This document shows positions 29,485 to 39,687 of a stretch of 64,000 nt of DNA, one piece after another. Source of the stretch: Pseudoalteromonas rubra (GTDB lineage: Bacteria > Pseudomonadota > Gammaproteobacteria > Enterobacterales > Alteromonadaceae); the NCBI RefSeq assembly GCF_000967655.1, contig NZ_JXYA01000032.1, positions 1-64,000 on the forward strand. Direction: 5' to 3'. Each line of letters starts with the position of its first letter. Position 1 is the stretch's first letter. The translations under genes and the position numbers were made by a program. Under the pieces are notes generated by a model. It did not search any database. It worked only from the letters and a program-made list of their open reading frames with translations, and had not been told where the DNA came from.

Positions 29485-29685
29485 GTGCTGGTATTGTACG
29501 TTGTATTAATGTGCCTGGGTGGGCTGCTGATGCTCAATGAATTACGCTGTACCGGGGTTACAAGGCGTTCCTGGGTGCTTTTAGCTGCGTTAGCTGGGCC
29601 TATGGTATGGATCTTGTTTCGGGCGCACTATCGGCTGGCCTGGCTCAGGCGAGTCGGACAAAGTTATTCAGTGCTGCGCGCCTGA
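29485..29685 (+). CDS. Small membrane protein, unknown
   Basis: A 66-residue protein with two hydrophobic segments (about residues 1-18 and 29-45) joined by a short Arg-containing loop and ending in a basic tail. The start is a GTG with a strong GGAGG six bases upstream, which is the main reason to believe it is real. It converges on the GGDEF-EAL gene 28 bases away. No family is recognised. Confidence 0.6.
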   Translation: MLVLYVVLMCLGGLLMLNELRCTGVTRRSWVLLAALAGPMVWILFRAHYRLAWLRRVGQSYSVLRA

Positions 29686-29713
29686 ATGAGGAAGGATAAT
29701 CGTTTGGTGCTTG

Positions 29714-31954
29714 TTAATTAACCAACTGCAAAGCGGGCTTTTCGCTGTGCTGAGAGCGGAGAAACTGTTCAAACTCCTGGGCTGAAAGTGGTTTGGCGTA
29801 GTAGTAACCCTGGATCGTCTGACAGTTCAGGCGCTGTAATTGATGCAGCTGCTCTTCATGCTCAACCCCCTCCGCCACCACGTGAAGGCCCAGGTTATGT
29901 GCAATCGTGACTATCGAGTCTACCATGTTACAGCCGCGCTCTGTGTTCATATCATCCACAAATGCTTTGTCTACTTTGAGGGTATTCAGCGGAAACTGCT
30001 TGAGATAGGCGAGCGAGGAGTAGCCGGTGCCAAAATCATCCATGGCCAGGTGGATCCCGCGTGAGCTTAAAGAGCGCATAATTGAAATTGCTTCTTGTGG
30101 ATCATCCATAACCGTCCCTTCCGTAATTTCCAGCTCGAGAAAATAAGAAGGAAGTTGATTCTTTTGCAAGATCAGGTCTATCCGCGCGGTGAGGTCGGGC
30201 AAACTAAACTGTCTGGCTGACAGGTTTACCGCAACCCGGCCGTTGAACAGGCCCTGATCTATCCAGCGTTTGACATCTTTACACGCTTTATCGAGTACTA
30301 CTTCACCTATTTCGACAATCTGACCGGTTTCCTCTGCAATGGGAATAAACAGCCCCGGACTGATCACGCCTTTTTTGGGGGTAATGAAACGCACCAGCGC
30401 TTCCATGCCAACCAGAGCACCTGTGGCAATGTCCATTTTGGGTTGGTAATACACCACAAAGTGGTCTTCTTTTAATCCAAAGCGCATGAGGTTTTCAATT
30501 TGCAGGCGTTTAACTGCTTGCTCATTCATAGAGTCATTGAAAAACAGGTAGTGGTTACCTTTTTGTTTGGCATGATACATGGCGGTATCGGCATTTTTGA
30601 GCAAGATCTCTGGTGTACTGCCATCTTCCGGGAATAACACTATGCCTACCGAGGAGGTGATCACCAGCTCATGATTGGCCATTTTAAACGGGGTCGCGAT
30701 AACGGCCAGAAACTGTTTAGCGGCCTTGGTAATGGTATGAATGTCATTGGTGCCCGACATCACCAGGGCGAACTCGTCGCCCCCCAGGCGGTAAAAGGTA
30801 TCCTGCTGGCGACACAATTTATTAAGTCGCATGGCCAGTTTTGCCAGCAAGCTGTCACCCAGCTGGTGGCCAAGGGAGTCGTTAATTTTTTTAAAGTTAT
30901 CTAAGTCAAAAACCAGCAACGCGTGATCGCGCTTCTGGTCAACCAGCTTTTTCAAGTTTGTGAAGAACAGGTTGCGGTTTGGCAGGCCCGTGGTGCGGTC
31001 ACGGTTCGACAAGTTATGGAGTTGCGATTCGGCTTTTTTGCGTTCGGTCAGATCAGAAAAGACCACAACATAATTGGTGATGTGGCCGTGATTGTTCTTA
31101 ATCTCGTCAATGGAGATCTCGATTGGCAGCATAGTGCCTGTCTGATCGTATAGCTTCAGCTCTTCTTGCCAGTGTTCGCTCTTTTTTAATGCCGCCTTAA
31201 TTTGGCGGATAAACTGAGCATCATATCCGGGAAGCTTAAATTCGGTATTAATATACTGCTCTCGCACGCCGCCGAAGATACGAATATAACTTGGATTCAA
31301 ATCAACCAGCCTGAAAGTGTGGTCGTAGATGGCAATGGCGTCGGTCAGAGATTCTACGCACTTAGCGAACAGGTTCAGGCGTTCTTCTGTGCTTTTAAGG
31401 TGGTTAATATCACGAATAGTGCCCGTCATGCGCAGTGGGTTAAGGTTTTCATCTTTTGCGATGATTTTGCCCTTATCCAGGACCCAGTGATATTGGTCCA
31501 GGCTGTTCCTAACCCGGTAGGTGGCCTCGAAGAAGGCGGTTTTTTCTGCAAAATGTAACTTTAACTGTTTTTCTACCAGTGGCAGGTCCTGAGGGTGGAT
31601 CAAGCTGGCGTTGGGGATGAGGTGAGTGCCTGGGGTGGTGTCCATCATAAACTTGTCGTTTATACGATTGATTTCGCCACTGCGAATGTTCCAGTCCCAG
31701 AGGGTATCGCCGCTGCCTTCGACCGTGCTTTTAAGACGTTGCTCTGAATGGCGAAGTGCCCTCAGTGCGCGTTTTGTATTGTGATTCGAGACTGCCAGAT
31801 AGAGCAAAGTTGCAGCTGTGACGACGCCCACCAAAATAATCAGTGTCAAATGTTGATTTTGCATAATACCTGTGGGCAAGGGCGCACTCATGGTCGGCCA
31901 GGCCAGAAGCAACAAAATAGATGTAATTGTTTTTATAGTTGTTGTTTTCGTCAT
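29714..31954 (-). CDS. PAS-GGDEF-EAL cyclic-di-GMP signalling protein
   Basis: A 746-residue membrane protein. Two hydrophobic segments near the N-terminus (about 8-24 and 32-53) anchor it, followed by two PAS/PAC sensor modules (about 65-190 and 195-315). A diguanylate cyclase domain has an intact active-site loop RLGGDEFALVM near residue 393, and a phosphodiesterase domain has intact GMEALVRF near residue 517 and MDDFGTGYSSLAYLK near 655. Both catalytic sites look complete, so either activity is possible; the balance cannot be told from sequence. It probably adjusts cyclic-di-GMP and thereby motility or biofilm. Confidence 0.95.
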   Translation of the reverse strand: MTKTTTIKTITSILLLLAWPTMSAPLPTGIMQNQHLTLIILVGVVTAATLLYLAVSNHNTKRALRALRHSEQRLKSTVEGSGDTLWDWNIRSGEINRINDKFMMDTTPGTHLIPNASLIHPQDLPLVEKQLKLHFAEKTAFFEATYRVRNSLDQYHWVLDKGKIIAKDENLNPLRMTGTIRDINHLKSTEERLNLFAKCVESLTDAIAIYDHTFRLVDLNPSYIRIFGGVREQYINTEFKLPGYDAQFIRQIKAALKKSEHWQEELKLYDQTGTMLPIEISIDEIKNNHGHITNYVVVFSDLTERKKAESQLHNLSNRDRTTGLPNRNLFFTNLKKLVDQKRDHALLVFDLDNFKKINDSLGHQLGDSLLAKLAMRLNKLCRQQDTFYRLGGDEFALVMSGTNDIHTITKAAKQFLAVIATPFKMANHELVITSSVGIVLFPEDGSTPEILLKNADTAMYHAKQKGNHYLFFNDSMNEQAVKRLQIENLMRFGLKEDHFVVYYQPKMDIATGALVGMEALVRFITPKKGVISPGLFIPIAEETGQIVEIGEVVLDKACKDVKRWIDQGLFNGRVAVNLSARQFSLPDLTARIDLILQKNQLPSYFLELEITEGTVMDDPQEAISIMRSLSSRGIHLAMDDFGTGYSSLAYLKQFPLNTLKVDKAFVDDMNTERGCNMVDSIVTIAHNLGLHVVAEGVEHEEQLHQLQRLNCQTIQGYYYAKPLSAQEFEQFLRSQHSEKPALQLVN

Positions 31955-32184
31955 AAGGCTTAAAGAGTCAATTACAATTGCTAATCTAATCTAAGCCCCA
32001 GGCAGAGTCAAAAAGAAAGTCAGAAAAAATCCCTATTTTCGGGCCCAGCTGGCATGTCTGAGTGAATTTCACGCATTAAGCCCGCGTAGTAGCTGGCTGT
32101 TGACGGCGTGTTAGACAGGTCCGAAAGCAGAGCCCGACACAGCGGCGCCTGTTGGCAAAGGCGCCGAACTGTTGCGGGCAGGGG

Positions 32185-34872
32185 TTAATTACACCTGAGC
32201 GTGATCCTGGCGCGCTCGATTGAGAGCAGTTTGACTATATCCTGTTTCAGGGTGTCAAAGGTGAGCGCATCGAGCGCTGCTATCAGCTTCTCTTGCATTG
32301 CAAAGGTGTGATCATCGGTGCCAATGGCTATCCACAAACGCTGTGAGCGCAGCCGCAGGTTTTTGTCCTTTTCTGCAATTTGCGCGTGCAATGCCGCTTT
32401 CACCTGTGCCCATTGAGTGGCTTCATAGCTATCCAGCTGGGCAATTAAATCCGCCATGTATTGATGGTGACGTTGCAGTAAAGTCTCACTGTCATAACTG
32501 GATGACTGCACATAAAAAGCAATGCCGGCTCGGGTATTAAAGGGGGCGTAGCCCGCACCAACCAGATACCCCAGCTGCTGCTGTGTACGCAGAGACTCAA
32601 AATAATCCTGACTGACCAGCTGATTAAACGCCATCACTTTGACTTTATCTTCGACACTGGCAGTGGGGGCCTGAATATACTCAACGAACGCGTGCTCCGC
32701 TCCGGGTTTTTCAATGTGTACTTGCTGGTGCGAAGTGATTGGGTTGAGCGGCTTTTTCAGGTCGTCGAGAATTTCACTGTAGGCAAACAGGGCATGAAGC
32801 TGCTTTTGCATGTCGAGGGCATGATCCAGCTGCCAGTTGCCGTGCATAAAGGCCTTAATATGGATGGCCTTAAAAAAGTCTTCGCGAAACAGGCAAAACT
32901 CATTGAAGCTGATATTTTTTAGCGCCTTGGCCAGTTGTTCCGGGGTTGGGTTCCACGGCATCAGGTGTGCGCCCAATAAGCTGAACAGCTCGCTGACGGG
33001 TTTACTCTTATTGTGGTTTTTCCAGTGCCGGATCAACTGCTTCTTGTATTCAGCAAAGCGGGTTGCACTAATGGGTTGTTTTAGCAAGGCTTCGACCAGT
33101 TGCAGCACCAGTTTGAGCTGACTGGCAGACAAACCGGCGGTTTGCAGTGTTAAGCCGCCCTGATGAGAGCTGAGGTGGTAGCTCAAACCAGCCAGTTCTG
33201 CGGCATAAAATTGCTCTGCAACACTGTCCATAAACAAGTCGGCAAACAGCCGGGTCATCGCCATACTCTTGTGGCTTTCGACTGAACGTTGAGAATCTAT
33301 CTCTAAGTAGAAATGGCCTTTGGTGACACGAAAGCGGGTGTCTTGTTTAAACCAGAAGGCAAACCCGGGTCTGTCGGTGAGCAGAGTCGGCGTTTTGCGG
33401 CCCGGTTCTATGTCGTACAGGCGGTTCTCGAACGCCAGGTATGGGTTGGCTGCGGGCAAGCGCATCTCGGGCAGCGGCGTGGTAATGTTTGCCAGGGTTT
33501 GCAGCCACTCGGCATTGATCTGCTCGACCTGGTACGGCGTGTTATACCACTGTGCGACCTCACGGGTGGCATCGTTCTCACAAGTGATGTCTGGGTGGAT
33601 CAGGATCAGACGCATATTGTGCGGTGACAACAGGCCCATGAGCTCCTCATGCAGGGCATGATTGAAGGCGGTCATACAGTAATCACCGTACAGGATGTCG
33701 TCGTCATCATAATGGTGCATATTGATGCTCAGGGCACTGACCCAGTCGAGCAGTTTACTTTGCTCCTGGTTTTCAAACGCCAGTTCCAGCAGCCGCTTTT
33801 TATCTTCATACAGCGCCGGTAAAGACGCGAGTTGCTCGGTTATCAGACTGATGTACTCAAACAGCATCTCGACTATGTCTTCATAGTATTCAATGCCATC
33901 GTCGGTCAGTGCGAAACTGATATTAAAGTCTTTAAAGTTACTGCCATCGACACCGCCCCCTGCGGACAGGGCATTGATCCAGCCATTTTTCTTTAAAATA
34001 GCGTACAGCGAGCCGTCGCCTTCATAACCCAGCAAGTGAGCCAAAAAGCTCAGGCTTTTAAACTTATAAAGGCGCTCAACATCGGGCATGGCAAAGCTGA
34101 CAATCAGCTTTTGCATGTGCTTGCGCGGCTCTATATGTAGCAGCAACCCCAAGTCCTGCTGGCGATATAAAGGGACCTGAATGGGTGGCTTTGGTGTGTT
34201 ACTCCCGTTAATGGCACTAAAGTAACGATTTGCCAGCCTGGCCAGCTCATCCAGACTATGAGGCCCGGCTAACACGAGCGTCATCCACTGCGCCTGATAA
34301 TGGGCGTCAAAGAAGGCTTCTATCTCTTGTTTAAAGTTGCCGCTGTGGTCGGCCAGCGTGTTATGGTTACCCACAGAGAACTTGGCAAACGGGTGGGCCG
34401 GGTTGACGGTCTCTTTGTGGACCTGAATGATCCGGCGGTTATCGTCTTTAACTTTAAGATTAAACTCAGAGTCAATGGCATTGCGCTCATCCTGCAGCGC
34501 GTCCTCAGTAAACAGGGGCGCGTAAAAAAATTCACTGAACCGCTCCAGGGCCTGCTCAAACAGCGGGGCGCGGCAATCAAAAAAATAGCAGCTGTGTTCG
34601 GTGCCCGTCCAGGCATTACTTTGCCCACCGGCCTGGCTGACAAATTGCGAAAACTCTCCCCGAACAGGAAAACTTTGGGTACCAAGAAACAACATGTGCT
34701 CAACAAAGTGCGCCATGCCCTGACGGCTCTGCGGATCGTCGAAATGGCCAACATTGATGGCCAGTGAGGCGGCGGATTTATTGCTTGATGTATCTTCTAC
34801 AAGGAGAATTTTAAGACCATTGTCCAGTGTCAGGTGACGATAATTTCTTTTATCATTATTACTCAGTTTCAA
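32185..34872 (-). CDS. Insulysin-type M16 zinc metalloprotease
   Basis: An 895-residue protein of the insulysin/protease III group. The inverted zinc motif HFVEH is at residues 55-59 and the downstream glutamate lies in the ERNAIDSEF region. Two paired halves of the M16 fold follow, with FVEYIQAPTASVEDK and QQLGYLVGAGYAPFN in the C-terminal half. Unlike E. coli protease III it has no signal peptide, so it probably degrades peptides in the cytosol. It is divergent from sixA. Confidence 0.93.
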   Translation of the reverse strand: MKLSNNDKRNYRHLTLDNGLKILLVEDTSSNKSAASLAINVGHFDDPQSRQGMAHFVEHMLFLGTQSFPVRGEFSQFVSQAGGQSNAWTGTEHSCYFFDCRAPLFEQALERFSEFFYAPLFTEDALQDERNAIDSEFNLKVKDDNRRIIQVHKETVNPAHPFAKFSVGNHNTLADHSGNFKQEIEAFFDAHYQAQWMTLVLAGPHSLDELARLANRYFSAINGSNTPKPPIQVPLYRQQDLGLLLHIEPRKHMQKLIVSFAMPDVERLYKFKSLSFLAHLLGYEGDGSLYAILKKNGWINALSAGGGVDGSNFKDFNISFALTDDGIEYYEDIVEMLFEYISLITEQLASLPALYEDKKRLLELAFENQEQSKLLDWVSALSINMHHYDDDDILYGDYCMTAFNHALHEELMGLLSPHNMRLILIHPDITCENDATREVAQWYNTPYQVEQINAEWLQTLANITTPLPEMRLPAANPYLAFENRLYDIEPGRKTPTLLTDRPGFAFWFKQDTRFRVTKGHFYLEIDSQRSVESHKSMAMTRLFADLFMDSVAEQFYAAELAGLSYHLSSHQGGLTLQTAGLSASQLKLVLQLVEALLKQPISATRFAEYKKQLIRHWKNHNKSKPVSELFSLLGAHLMPWNPTPEQLAKALKNISFNEFCLFREDFFKAIHIKAFMHGNWQLDHALDMQKQLHALFAYSEILDDLKKPLNPITSHQQVHIEKPGAEHAFVEYIQAPTASVEDKVKVMAFNQLVSQDYFESLRTQQQLGYLVGAGYAPFNTRAGIAFYVQSSSYDSETLLQRHHQYMADLIAQLDSYEATQWAQVKAALHAQIAEKDKNLRLRSQRLWIAIGTDDHTFAMQEKLIAALDALTFDTLKQDIVKLLSIERARITLRCN

Positions 34873-35083
34873 TTGTGTGCCGCCGATATAATAGTTAGAG
34901 ACGTGGCTGCTGTTTCCGTGCTACTACTGGCAACCGACACTCTGGGTCGTTGCGATAGCCGGTCACCTCTGAATTAGCCTGTATTTAAACTTAAGGTTTA
35001 GGTGCTTTTGTTTTAATATAGCGGACAATTTGGGGCAATAGCTACAGCTTGCTTTTAATTTTCTTGCCAACTTTCGGAGTGCT

Positions 35084-35551
35084 ATGAAAACAATTCTGAT
35101 CATGCGCCATGGCGAAGCGGGTCCTATGCAGGCCAACGATGCGGCCAGAACACTGACATCCCGCGGTCATACTCAGGCTGTTGAGATGGGTCAGTGGCTA
35201 GCTCAACATTATCCACCACAGGCTGTTCTTGTGAGCCCCTATATCAGGGCGCAGCAGACGGCACGGGCAGTACTGCAAAATAACCCGGTATCGTTTGAGC
35301 AGACCTGCCAGGATATTGTGCCCAGTGGCAATGCTGCTGTGGCTGTCGACTACCTGGAAACTTTGATAAGCATGCACGACACCCTGGATACCTGGTTGGT
35401 TGTGGCGCATATGCCGATAGTCAGCTATTTGGTTGACCAATTGGTACCGGGCGAAATGCCTATCTTTGCAACGGCCTCTGTTGCAGTCATCCAGTATGAC
35501 CCAGCAACACTTAAAAGTGACTTAGTAAAGCTAGTAAATCCAACAAGCTAA
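35084..35551 (+). CDS. sixA: Phosphohistidine phosphatase SixA
   Basis: A 155-residue histidine phosphatase. It starts with the RHG motif (ILIMRHGEAG, His9) and has VSPYIRAQQTA near residue 50 and the second catalytic His in VVAHMPIVSYL near residue 110. SixA removes phosphate from histidines of phosphotransfer proteins; in E. coli the nitrogen PTS protein NPr is a target. CGGAG stands before the ATG. Confidence 0.93.
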   Translation: MKTILIMRHGEAGPMQANDAARTLTSRGHTQAVEMGQWLAQHYPPQAVLVSPYIRAQQTARAVLQNNPVSFEQTCQDIVPSGNAAVAVDYLETLISMHDTLDTWLVVAHMPIVSYLVDQLVPGEMPIFATASVAVIQYDPATLKSDLVKLVNPTS

Positions 35552-36175
35552 TAATTTGACCCGGTGCGGTCTAATGTCCTCCTTTTCGTAACGGCGCTTT
35601 TATACAATGGCGTCGCTTTCATGACACCGGTTACCACCATTGGGCGGATGGTATCCGGTTGCATTATCTATAGTGACTAAACAAAGTATCTTGCTATGAG
35701 TCTGTCTGGCTCGCTTTGCTCTGCAAACGGGTAAGCTGTGCTTTATCAGACAACATTGTAGCGGGTGTTTGTTTTCTAGGGACGTCACTAACGGGTTGTT
35801 GATGAGAACGAGACAATGACACCTGTATTTCAATTCGGTAAATCCTTTTCCTGCCATCATATAGGCAAGAGTTTGGTAAGGACAAATGTCCTTATTTTGA
35901 GGCTTTTTGTTGCGAAAAGTTGTTAACTCTTAGCTAACTTTCACGATATTTACAAAAATGTGGAAAATTTATATGCATAATTGCAGCAATTTGAAAATTT
36001 GCTGCTATAATTACGGCCGTCTCGTTCAGCCTCACATAGTCGCTTTGCACTCTCGCTAGTGAGGTCCGCGCTGCTCGTCATTTGCGCGTAAAATTGAGCG
36101 AACCAGCCATTGTGATACGGCGCCCAAATCAAAACCGTTGAACTCAAGAGTGCATATAAAAGGTTAAATCCCAAC
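35552..36175. other. Intergenic region upstream of the TonB-dependent receptor
   Basis: About 620 bases. It contains the palindrome and -10 box listed separately and a leader of about 165 bases before the receptor start. No gene is seen in the first 400 bases. Confidence 0.6.
35983..36011 (+). promoter_or_regulatory. Palindromic operator with overlapping promoter for the TonB-dependent receptor
   Basis: Inverted repeat GCAGCAA-N9-TTGCTGC at 35983-36005 followed directly by a perfect -10 box TATAAT at 36006-36011. A weak -35 (TTGCAG) would overlap the left arm. The geometry fits a repressor site covering the promoter; the repressor is not in the window. Confidence 0.5.
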
Positions 36176-38479
36176 ATGAAAGCAATGAAAAGATCTACGT
36201 TAGCAACTTTAATCAATGCGACGTTGTTCTCTGCTGTAGCAGGTACTTCATTCTCTACGCTTGCAGAAGAAGCGCAAGCTAAAAGCAATCAACTGGAAGT
36301 GATCCAAATCACCGCGCGTAAGCGTGTTGAGAACGCACAAGAAGTGCCAGTTTCTGTGTCTGCTTTACAAGGCGACAACCTGGATGCATACAGCTCAGCT
36401 GGTATGGATATCCGCTTTATGAATGCCAAGATCCCGAGTCTGTCGGTTGAATCTTCATTCGGACGTACATTCCCACGCTTTTATGTTCGTGGTCTGGGTA
36501 ACACCGACTTCGATTTGAACGCCTCTCAGCCAGTTTCTTTGGTGGTTGACGAAGTGGTTCAGGAAAACCCTATTCTAAAAGGCTTCCCGGTATTTGATAT
36601 TGCCCGCATCGAAGTATTGCGTGGCCCTCAGGGAACGCTGTTTGGTCGTAACACACCAGCAGGTCTGGTTAAGTTCGACAGCGTTAAACCAAGTCAGGAA
36701 TTCGATGGTTATGCCGCGGTTTCTTACGGCAGCAACAGCTCAATTGATTTTGAGGGTGCCGCCGGTACTGGTTTGACTGATAAAATCTCTACTCGTGTGT
36801 CTGTATTGGTTCAGGACAAGCCTGACTATATCGATGTGAAAGCGCCTGGCTTTGAAAAAGAAGATTCACTGGGTGGCTACAACGAAATGGCTGCACGTGT
36901 ACAATTTTTGTATGAAGGCGACGACTTCACTGGCCTGTTGAATTATCACGTGCGTGACCTGGACGGCCGTCCTATCGCGTTCCGTGCTAACCTGATTGAG
37001 AAAGGCTCGAACAACATTAACCCATTGTACGATAACGATGTGGTATACCATGACGCGGCATCCCGCTCTACGCAAGAAGTCGACACGCAAGGCCTGAGCC
37101 TGAAGCTTGAATGGGATCTGAAAGAGCACACCATTACTTCTATTAGTGGCTGGGAAAGTGCTGAAATTTACTCACGTGCAGACGTTGATGGTGGTTACGG
37201 TAATGACTTTGCCCCAACAATGGGCCCAGGTTTTATTCCGTTTTCTTCTGAAACAGCGGATGCCATTCCTGAGCATGACCAGTACACGCAGGAACTTCGC
37301 CTTTCAAGTAACTTTACGGGTGACTTCAATTATCAGGTTGGTTTATTCCTGTTTGAAGAAGACCTGACTATTGAGAGCTATAGCTTTGACACTGGCACAT
37401 ACGATGAAGCCGCTGGCAACTATGGCCTGCAAAACGGCTATGCGGTCCAGGAGCAAGAGACGTCGGCATGGGCACTGTTTGGTTCATTTGATTACTCTGT
37501 ATCTGAGCAGCTAGACGTGACACTGGGTCTGCGCTACTCAGACGATGAAAAAGATTTCTACGCAAAAAGAACGGATAACCCGACGCCTTGGAACGGTTCT
37601 CCAGACTTCCTGGAAGGTCGTGCAAATCCAAGTGACAGCCATGTAAGCTGGGATCTAAGTGCAACTTACAAGTTGACGGATGATGTGAACCTGTTCGGTC
37701 GCCTGGCAAACGGTTTCCGTGCACCAAGTGTTCAGGGACGTATCCTGTTCGGTGACGTCGTCACTGTGGCTGAGTCAGAAACCACTAACTCAATCGAGTT
37801 TGGTGTGAAGTCTGATGTGTTGGACGGTCAGGGCCGTGTGAACGCAACCGTGTTCTATTTCCAGATGGATGACCAACAGCTGACAGCCGTAGGTGGTGGT
37901 TCTAACTTCAACCGTCTGATTAACGCTGATAAAACGACTGGCTATGGTTTTGAGCTAGACACGGAGTGGGTGTTAACGGATGAGCTAAACGCGACCTTTA
38001 ACCTGAGCTATAACAAAACCGAGCTGGAAGATGACACGCTGGCAGTTGCGGTATGTGCTCAGTGTACAGTCACTGATCCGACATACACAATCCAAGGTCC
38101 AAACGGTCCTGAAGCGCGTGCTATTTTAGACGGCAACAGCCTGCCACATGCGCCAGAGTGGATCTCAAACGCCACTTTGCGTTACACCAAAGAGCTGGAA
38201 GGCGGTGAATTCTTTGTATACACCGACCTGTCTTATCGCAGTGAAATCGACTTCTTCTTGTACGAGTCGATTGAATTTAAAGGCGAAGCGCTATTTGAAG
38301 CCGGTGTACGTGCGGGCTACGCGTGGAACTCTGGCGACAACGACTACGAAGTATCGGCATTCGTTCGTAACCTGTTCGATGAGCAGGTGGTTATCGGTGG
38401 TGTAGACTTTAACAACAACACAGGTATGCTGAACGAAGAGCGCTTTGTTGGTGCTGAGTTCAAAGTGAAATTCTTTTAA
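36176..38479 (+). CDS. TonB-dependent outer-membrane receptor
   Basis: A 767-residue precursor that takes up a ligand across the outer membrane using TonB energy. It has a signal peptide (cleavage near AEEAQA, residue 35), a TonB box-like LEVIQITARKR at 40-50, a plug domain (about 55-165, with FYVRGLGNTDFD and IARIEVLRGPQGTLFGRN) and a 22-strand barrel ending in EFKVKFF. The type resembles receptors for carbohydrates or other organics in Alteromonadales as much as siderophore receptors; the ligand is unknown. A long leader and a palindromic promoter suggest tight control. Confidence 0.93.
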   Translation: MKAMKRSTLATLINATLFSAVAGTSFSTLAEEAQAKSNQLEVIQITARKRVENAQEVPVSVSALQGDNLDAYSSAGMDIRFMNAKIPSLSVESSFGRTFPRFYVRGLGNTDFDLNASQPVSLVVDEVVQENPILKGFPVFDIARIEVLRGPQGTLFGRNTPAGLVKFDSVKPSQEFDGYAAVSYGSNSSIDFEGAAGTGLTDKISTRVSVLVQDKPDYIDVKAPGFEKEDSLGGYNEMAARVQFLYEGDDFTGLLNYHVRDLDGRPIAFRANLIEKGSNNINPLYDNDVVYHDAASRSTQEVDTQGLSLKLEWDLKEHTITSISGWESAEIYSRADVDGGYGNDFAPTMGPGFIPFSSETADAIPEHDQYTQELRLSSNFTGDFNYQVGLFLFEEDLTIESYSFDTGTYDEAAGNYGLQNGYAVQEQETSAWALFGSFDYSVSEQLDVTLGLRYSDDEKDFYAKRTDNPTPWNGSPDFLEGRANPSDSHVSWDLSATYKLTDDVNLFGRLANGFRAPSVQGRILFGDVVTVAESETTNSIEFGVKSDVLDGQGRVNATVFYFQMDDQQLTAVGGGSNFNRLINADKTTGYGFELDTEWVLTDELNATFNLSYNKTELEDDTLAVAVCAQCTVTDPTYTIQGPNGPEARAILDGNSLPHAPEWISNATLRYTKELEGGEFFVYTDLSYRSEIDFFLYESIEFKGEALFEAGVRAGYAWNSGDNDYEVSAFVRNLFDEQVVIGGVDFNNNTGMLNEERFVGAEFKVKFF

Positions 38480-38499
38480 TTTCACCCTAAATTAAACTG

Positions 38500-38532
38500 A
38501 AAACCCGTGAATGGTCGCCATTCACGGGTTTT
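38500..38532 (+). terminator. Rho-independent terminator after the TonB-dependent receptor
   Basis: 15-bp perfect stem AAAACCCGTGAATGG, loop TCG and its complement, ending in a T-run. Confidence 0.95.
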
Positions 38533-38606
38533 TTATTAATACTGTCATGCAACTAATTCCCGGGGCTGGTAAAGTATGGGATACACAGAATTAAGAGGAA
38601 GAAAAT

Positions 38607-38903
38607 ATGTCCGCATTTTGGAATTACCGCGTTATCTATTGTGAAGCCAACAAAGATGCGCCAGAGCAGTATCAGGTACATGCGGTTGAGTACAATGAAA
38701 ATGGTAAGGCGGTCAACTGGTCAGAGACCGGTGAATCACCCTATGGTCAGAGTATTGATGACCTGAAAGCCGACTTCACCCGATTACAAACGGCATTCGA
38801 TAAACCGGTGCTTAAAGTAATACGAAAGCCACGCGGTTATGAGTTGGTAGAAAAGGACAGCGGTGAAGTTGCACACGAAACGCCACCTGCGAAGGCAGAA
38901 TAA
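38607..38903 (+). CDS. Conserved small protein, unknown function
   Basis: A 98-residue soluble, acidic protein with no signal peptide. It starts MSAFWNYRVIYCEANKD and has an alpha/beta look with a central WSETGESPYGQSIDDLKADF region. The ribosome binding site AAGAGGAAG is good. It lies 17 bases before the HAD phosphatase gene and probably shares its transcript. I do not recognise a characterised family. Confidence 0.75.
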   Translation: MSAFWNYRVIYCEANKDAPEQYQVHAVEYNENGKAVNWSETGESPYGQSIDDLKADFTRLQTAFDKPVLKVIRKPRGYELVEKDSGEVAHETPPAKAE

Positions 38904-38920
38904 TATAAAATGGAGCACTG

Positions 38921-39583
38921 ATGAGTTTAAAGGCAATCTTATTCGACTTTGATGGAACGCTGGCGGATTCGGAAGCGCTCCATTATCACAGCTGGCTGCG
39001 CGTGCTGGCGCCTTTTGGCATAGAGTACAGCGAGCAGGCATTTTGTGATGAGTTTTCTGGCGTGCCCACGCTGAAAACTGCTCAGGTGCTGCGTGAGCGC
39101 CACCAATTGTCCTCAGATGCATCGACATTGTGTGAAGAAAAAAACCGCCTGTTTGTTGATACTGCGGCCACCATGCAACCCAGGCTGATGCCTTATGCAC
39201 GAGAGATCCTTGAGTTTGCTGCACAGCAGGGCAAGCTGGCACTGGTGACTGGCAGTACCCGCGCAGAGGCCATTCCCGTATTAGAGCACTACAAGCTGCT
39301 GCACTTCTTTGACTGTATTGTTACTAAAGATGATGTGACTCAACCAAAACCCCATCCTGAACCTTATCAGCAGGCTTTGCGTTTATTGCAATTAGAGCCA
39401 GAGCAGGCCATTGCCATTGAAGACACCACAACCGGGCTGACTTCAGGGTGTGAAGCCGGATTACGGGTTATGGCTATTCCCAATCTGCATTCAGCAAAGC
39501 AGGACTTTTCCCGGGCGACCTGGCAAGTGTCGTCTCTGCAAGCGGCACAAGGGGTGCTGGCATCCTTATTCAGTCAAGATTGA
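38921..39583 (+). CDS. HAD-superfamily phosphatase, beta-phosphoglucomutase-like
   Basis: A 220-residue HAD hydrolase. Motif I FDFDGTLADSE (nucleophile Asp near residue 9), a helical cap, motif II LVTGSTR near residue 108, the lysine region KPHPEPYQQAL near 146 and motif III AIEDTTTGL near residue 170 are all present, which fits small sugar-phosphate phosphatases or mutases of subfamily I. The exact substrate is unknown. TGGAG precedes the ATG. Confidence 0.88.
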   Translation: MSLKAILFDFDGTLADSEALHYHSWLRVLAPFGIEYSEQAFCDEFSGVPTLKTAQVLRERHQLSSDASTLCEEKNRLFVDTAATMQPRLMPYAREILEFAAQQGKLALVTGSTRAEAIPVLEHYKLLHFFDCIVTKDDVTQPKPHPEPYQQALRLLQLEPEQAIAIEDTTTGLTSGCEAGLRVMAIPNLHSAKQDFSRATWQVSSLQAAQGVLASLFSQD

Positions 39584-39687
39584 TCCGCACAAGCATGGTG
39601 CGCTAATTTGCTGCTGGCGATTTTATCAGTCCGCGCTATGCTCATAGGGATGGAATAAATTAACCCCTGTCTACAAGGAGTGTAGCG

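Noticed and set aside
32144..32167. GC hairpin CGGCGCC / GGCGCCG after the M16 protease gene as a terminator
   Set aside because: No T-run follows on either strand, so it is at most a stability hairpin.
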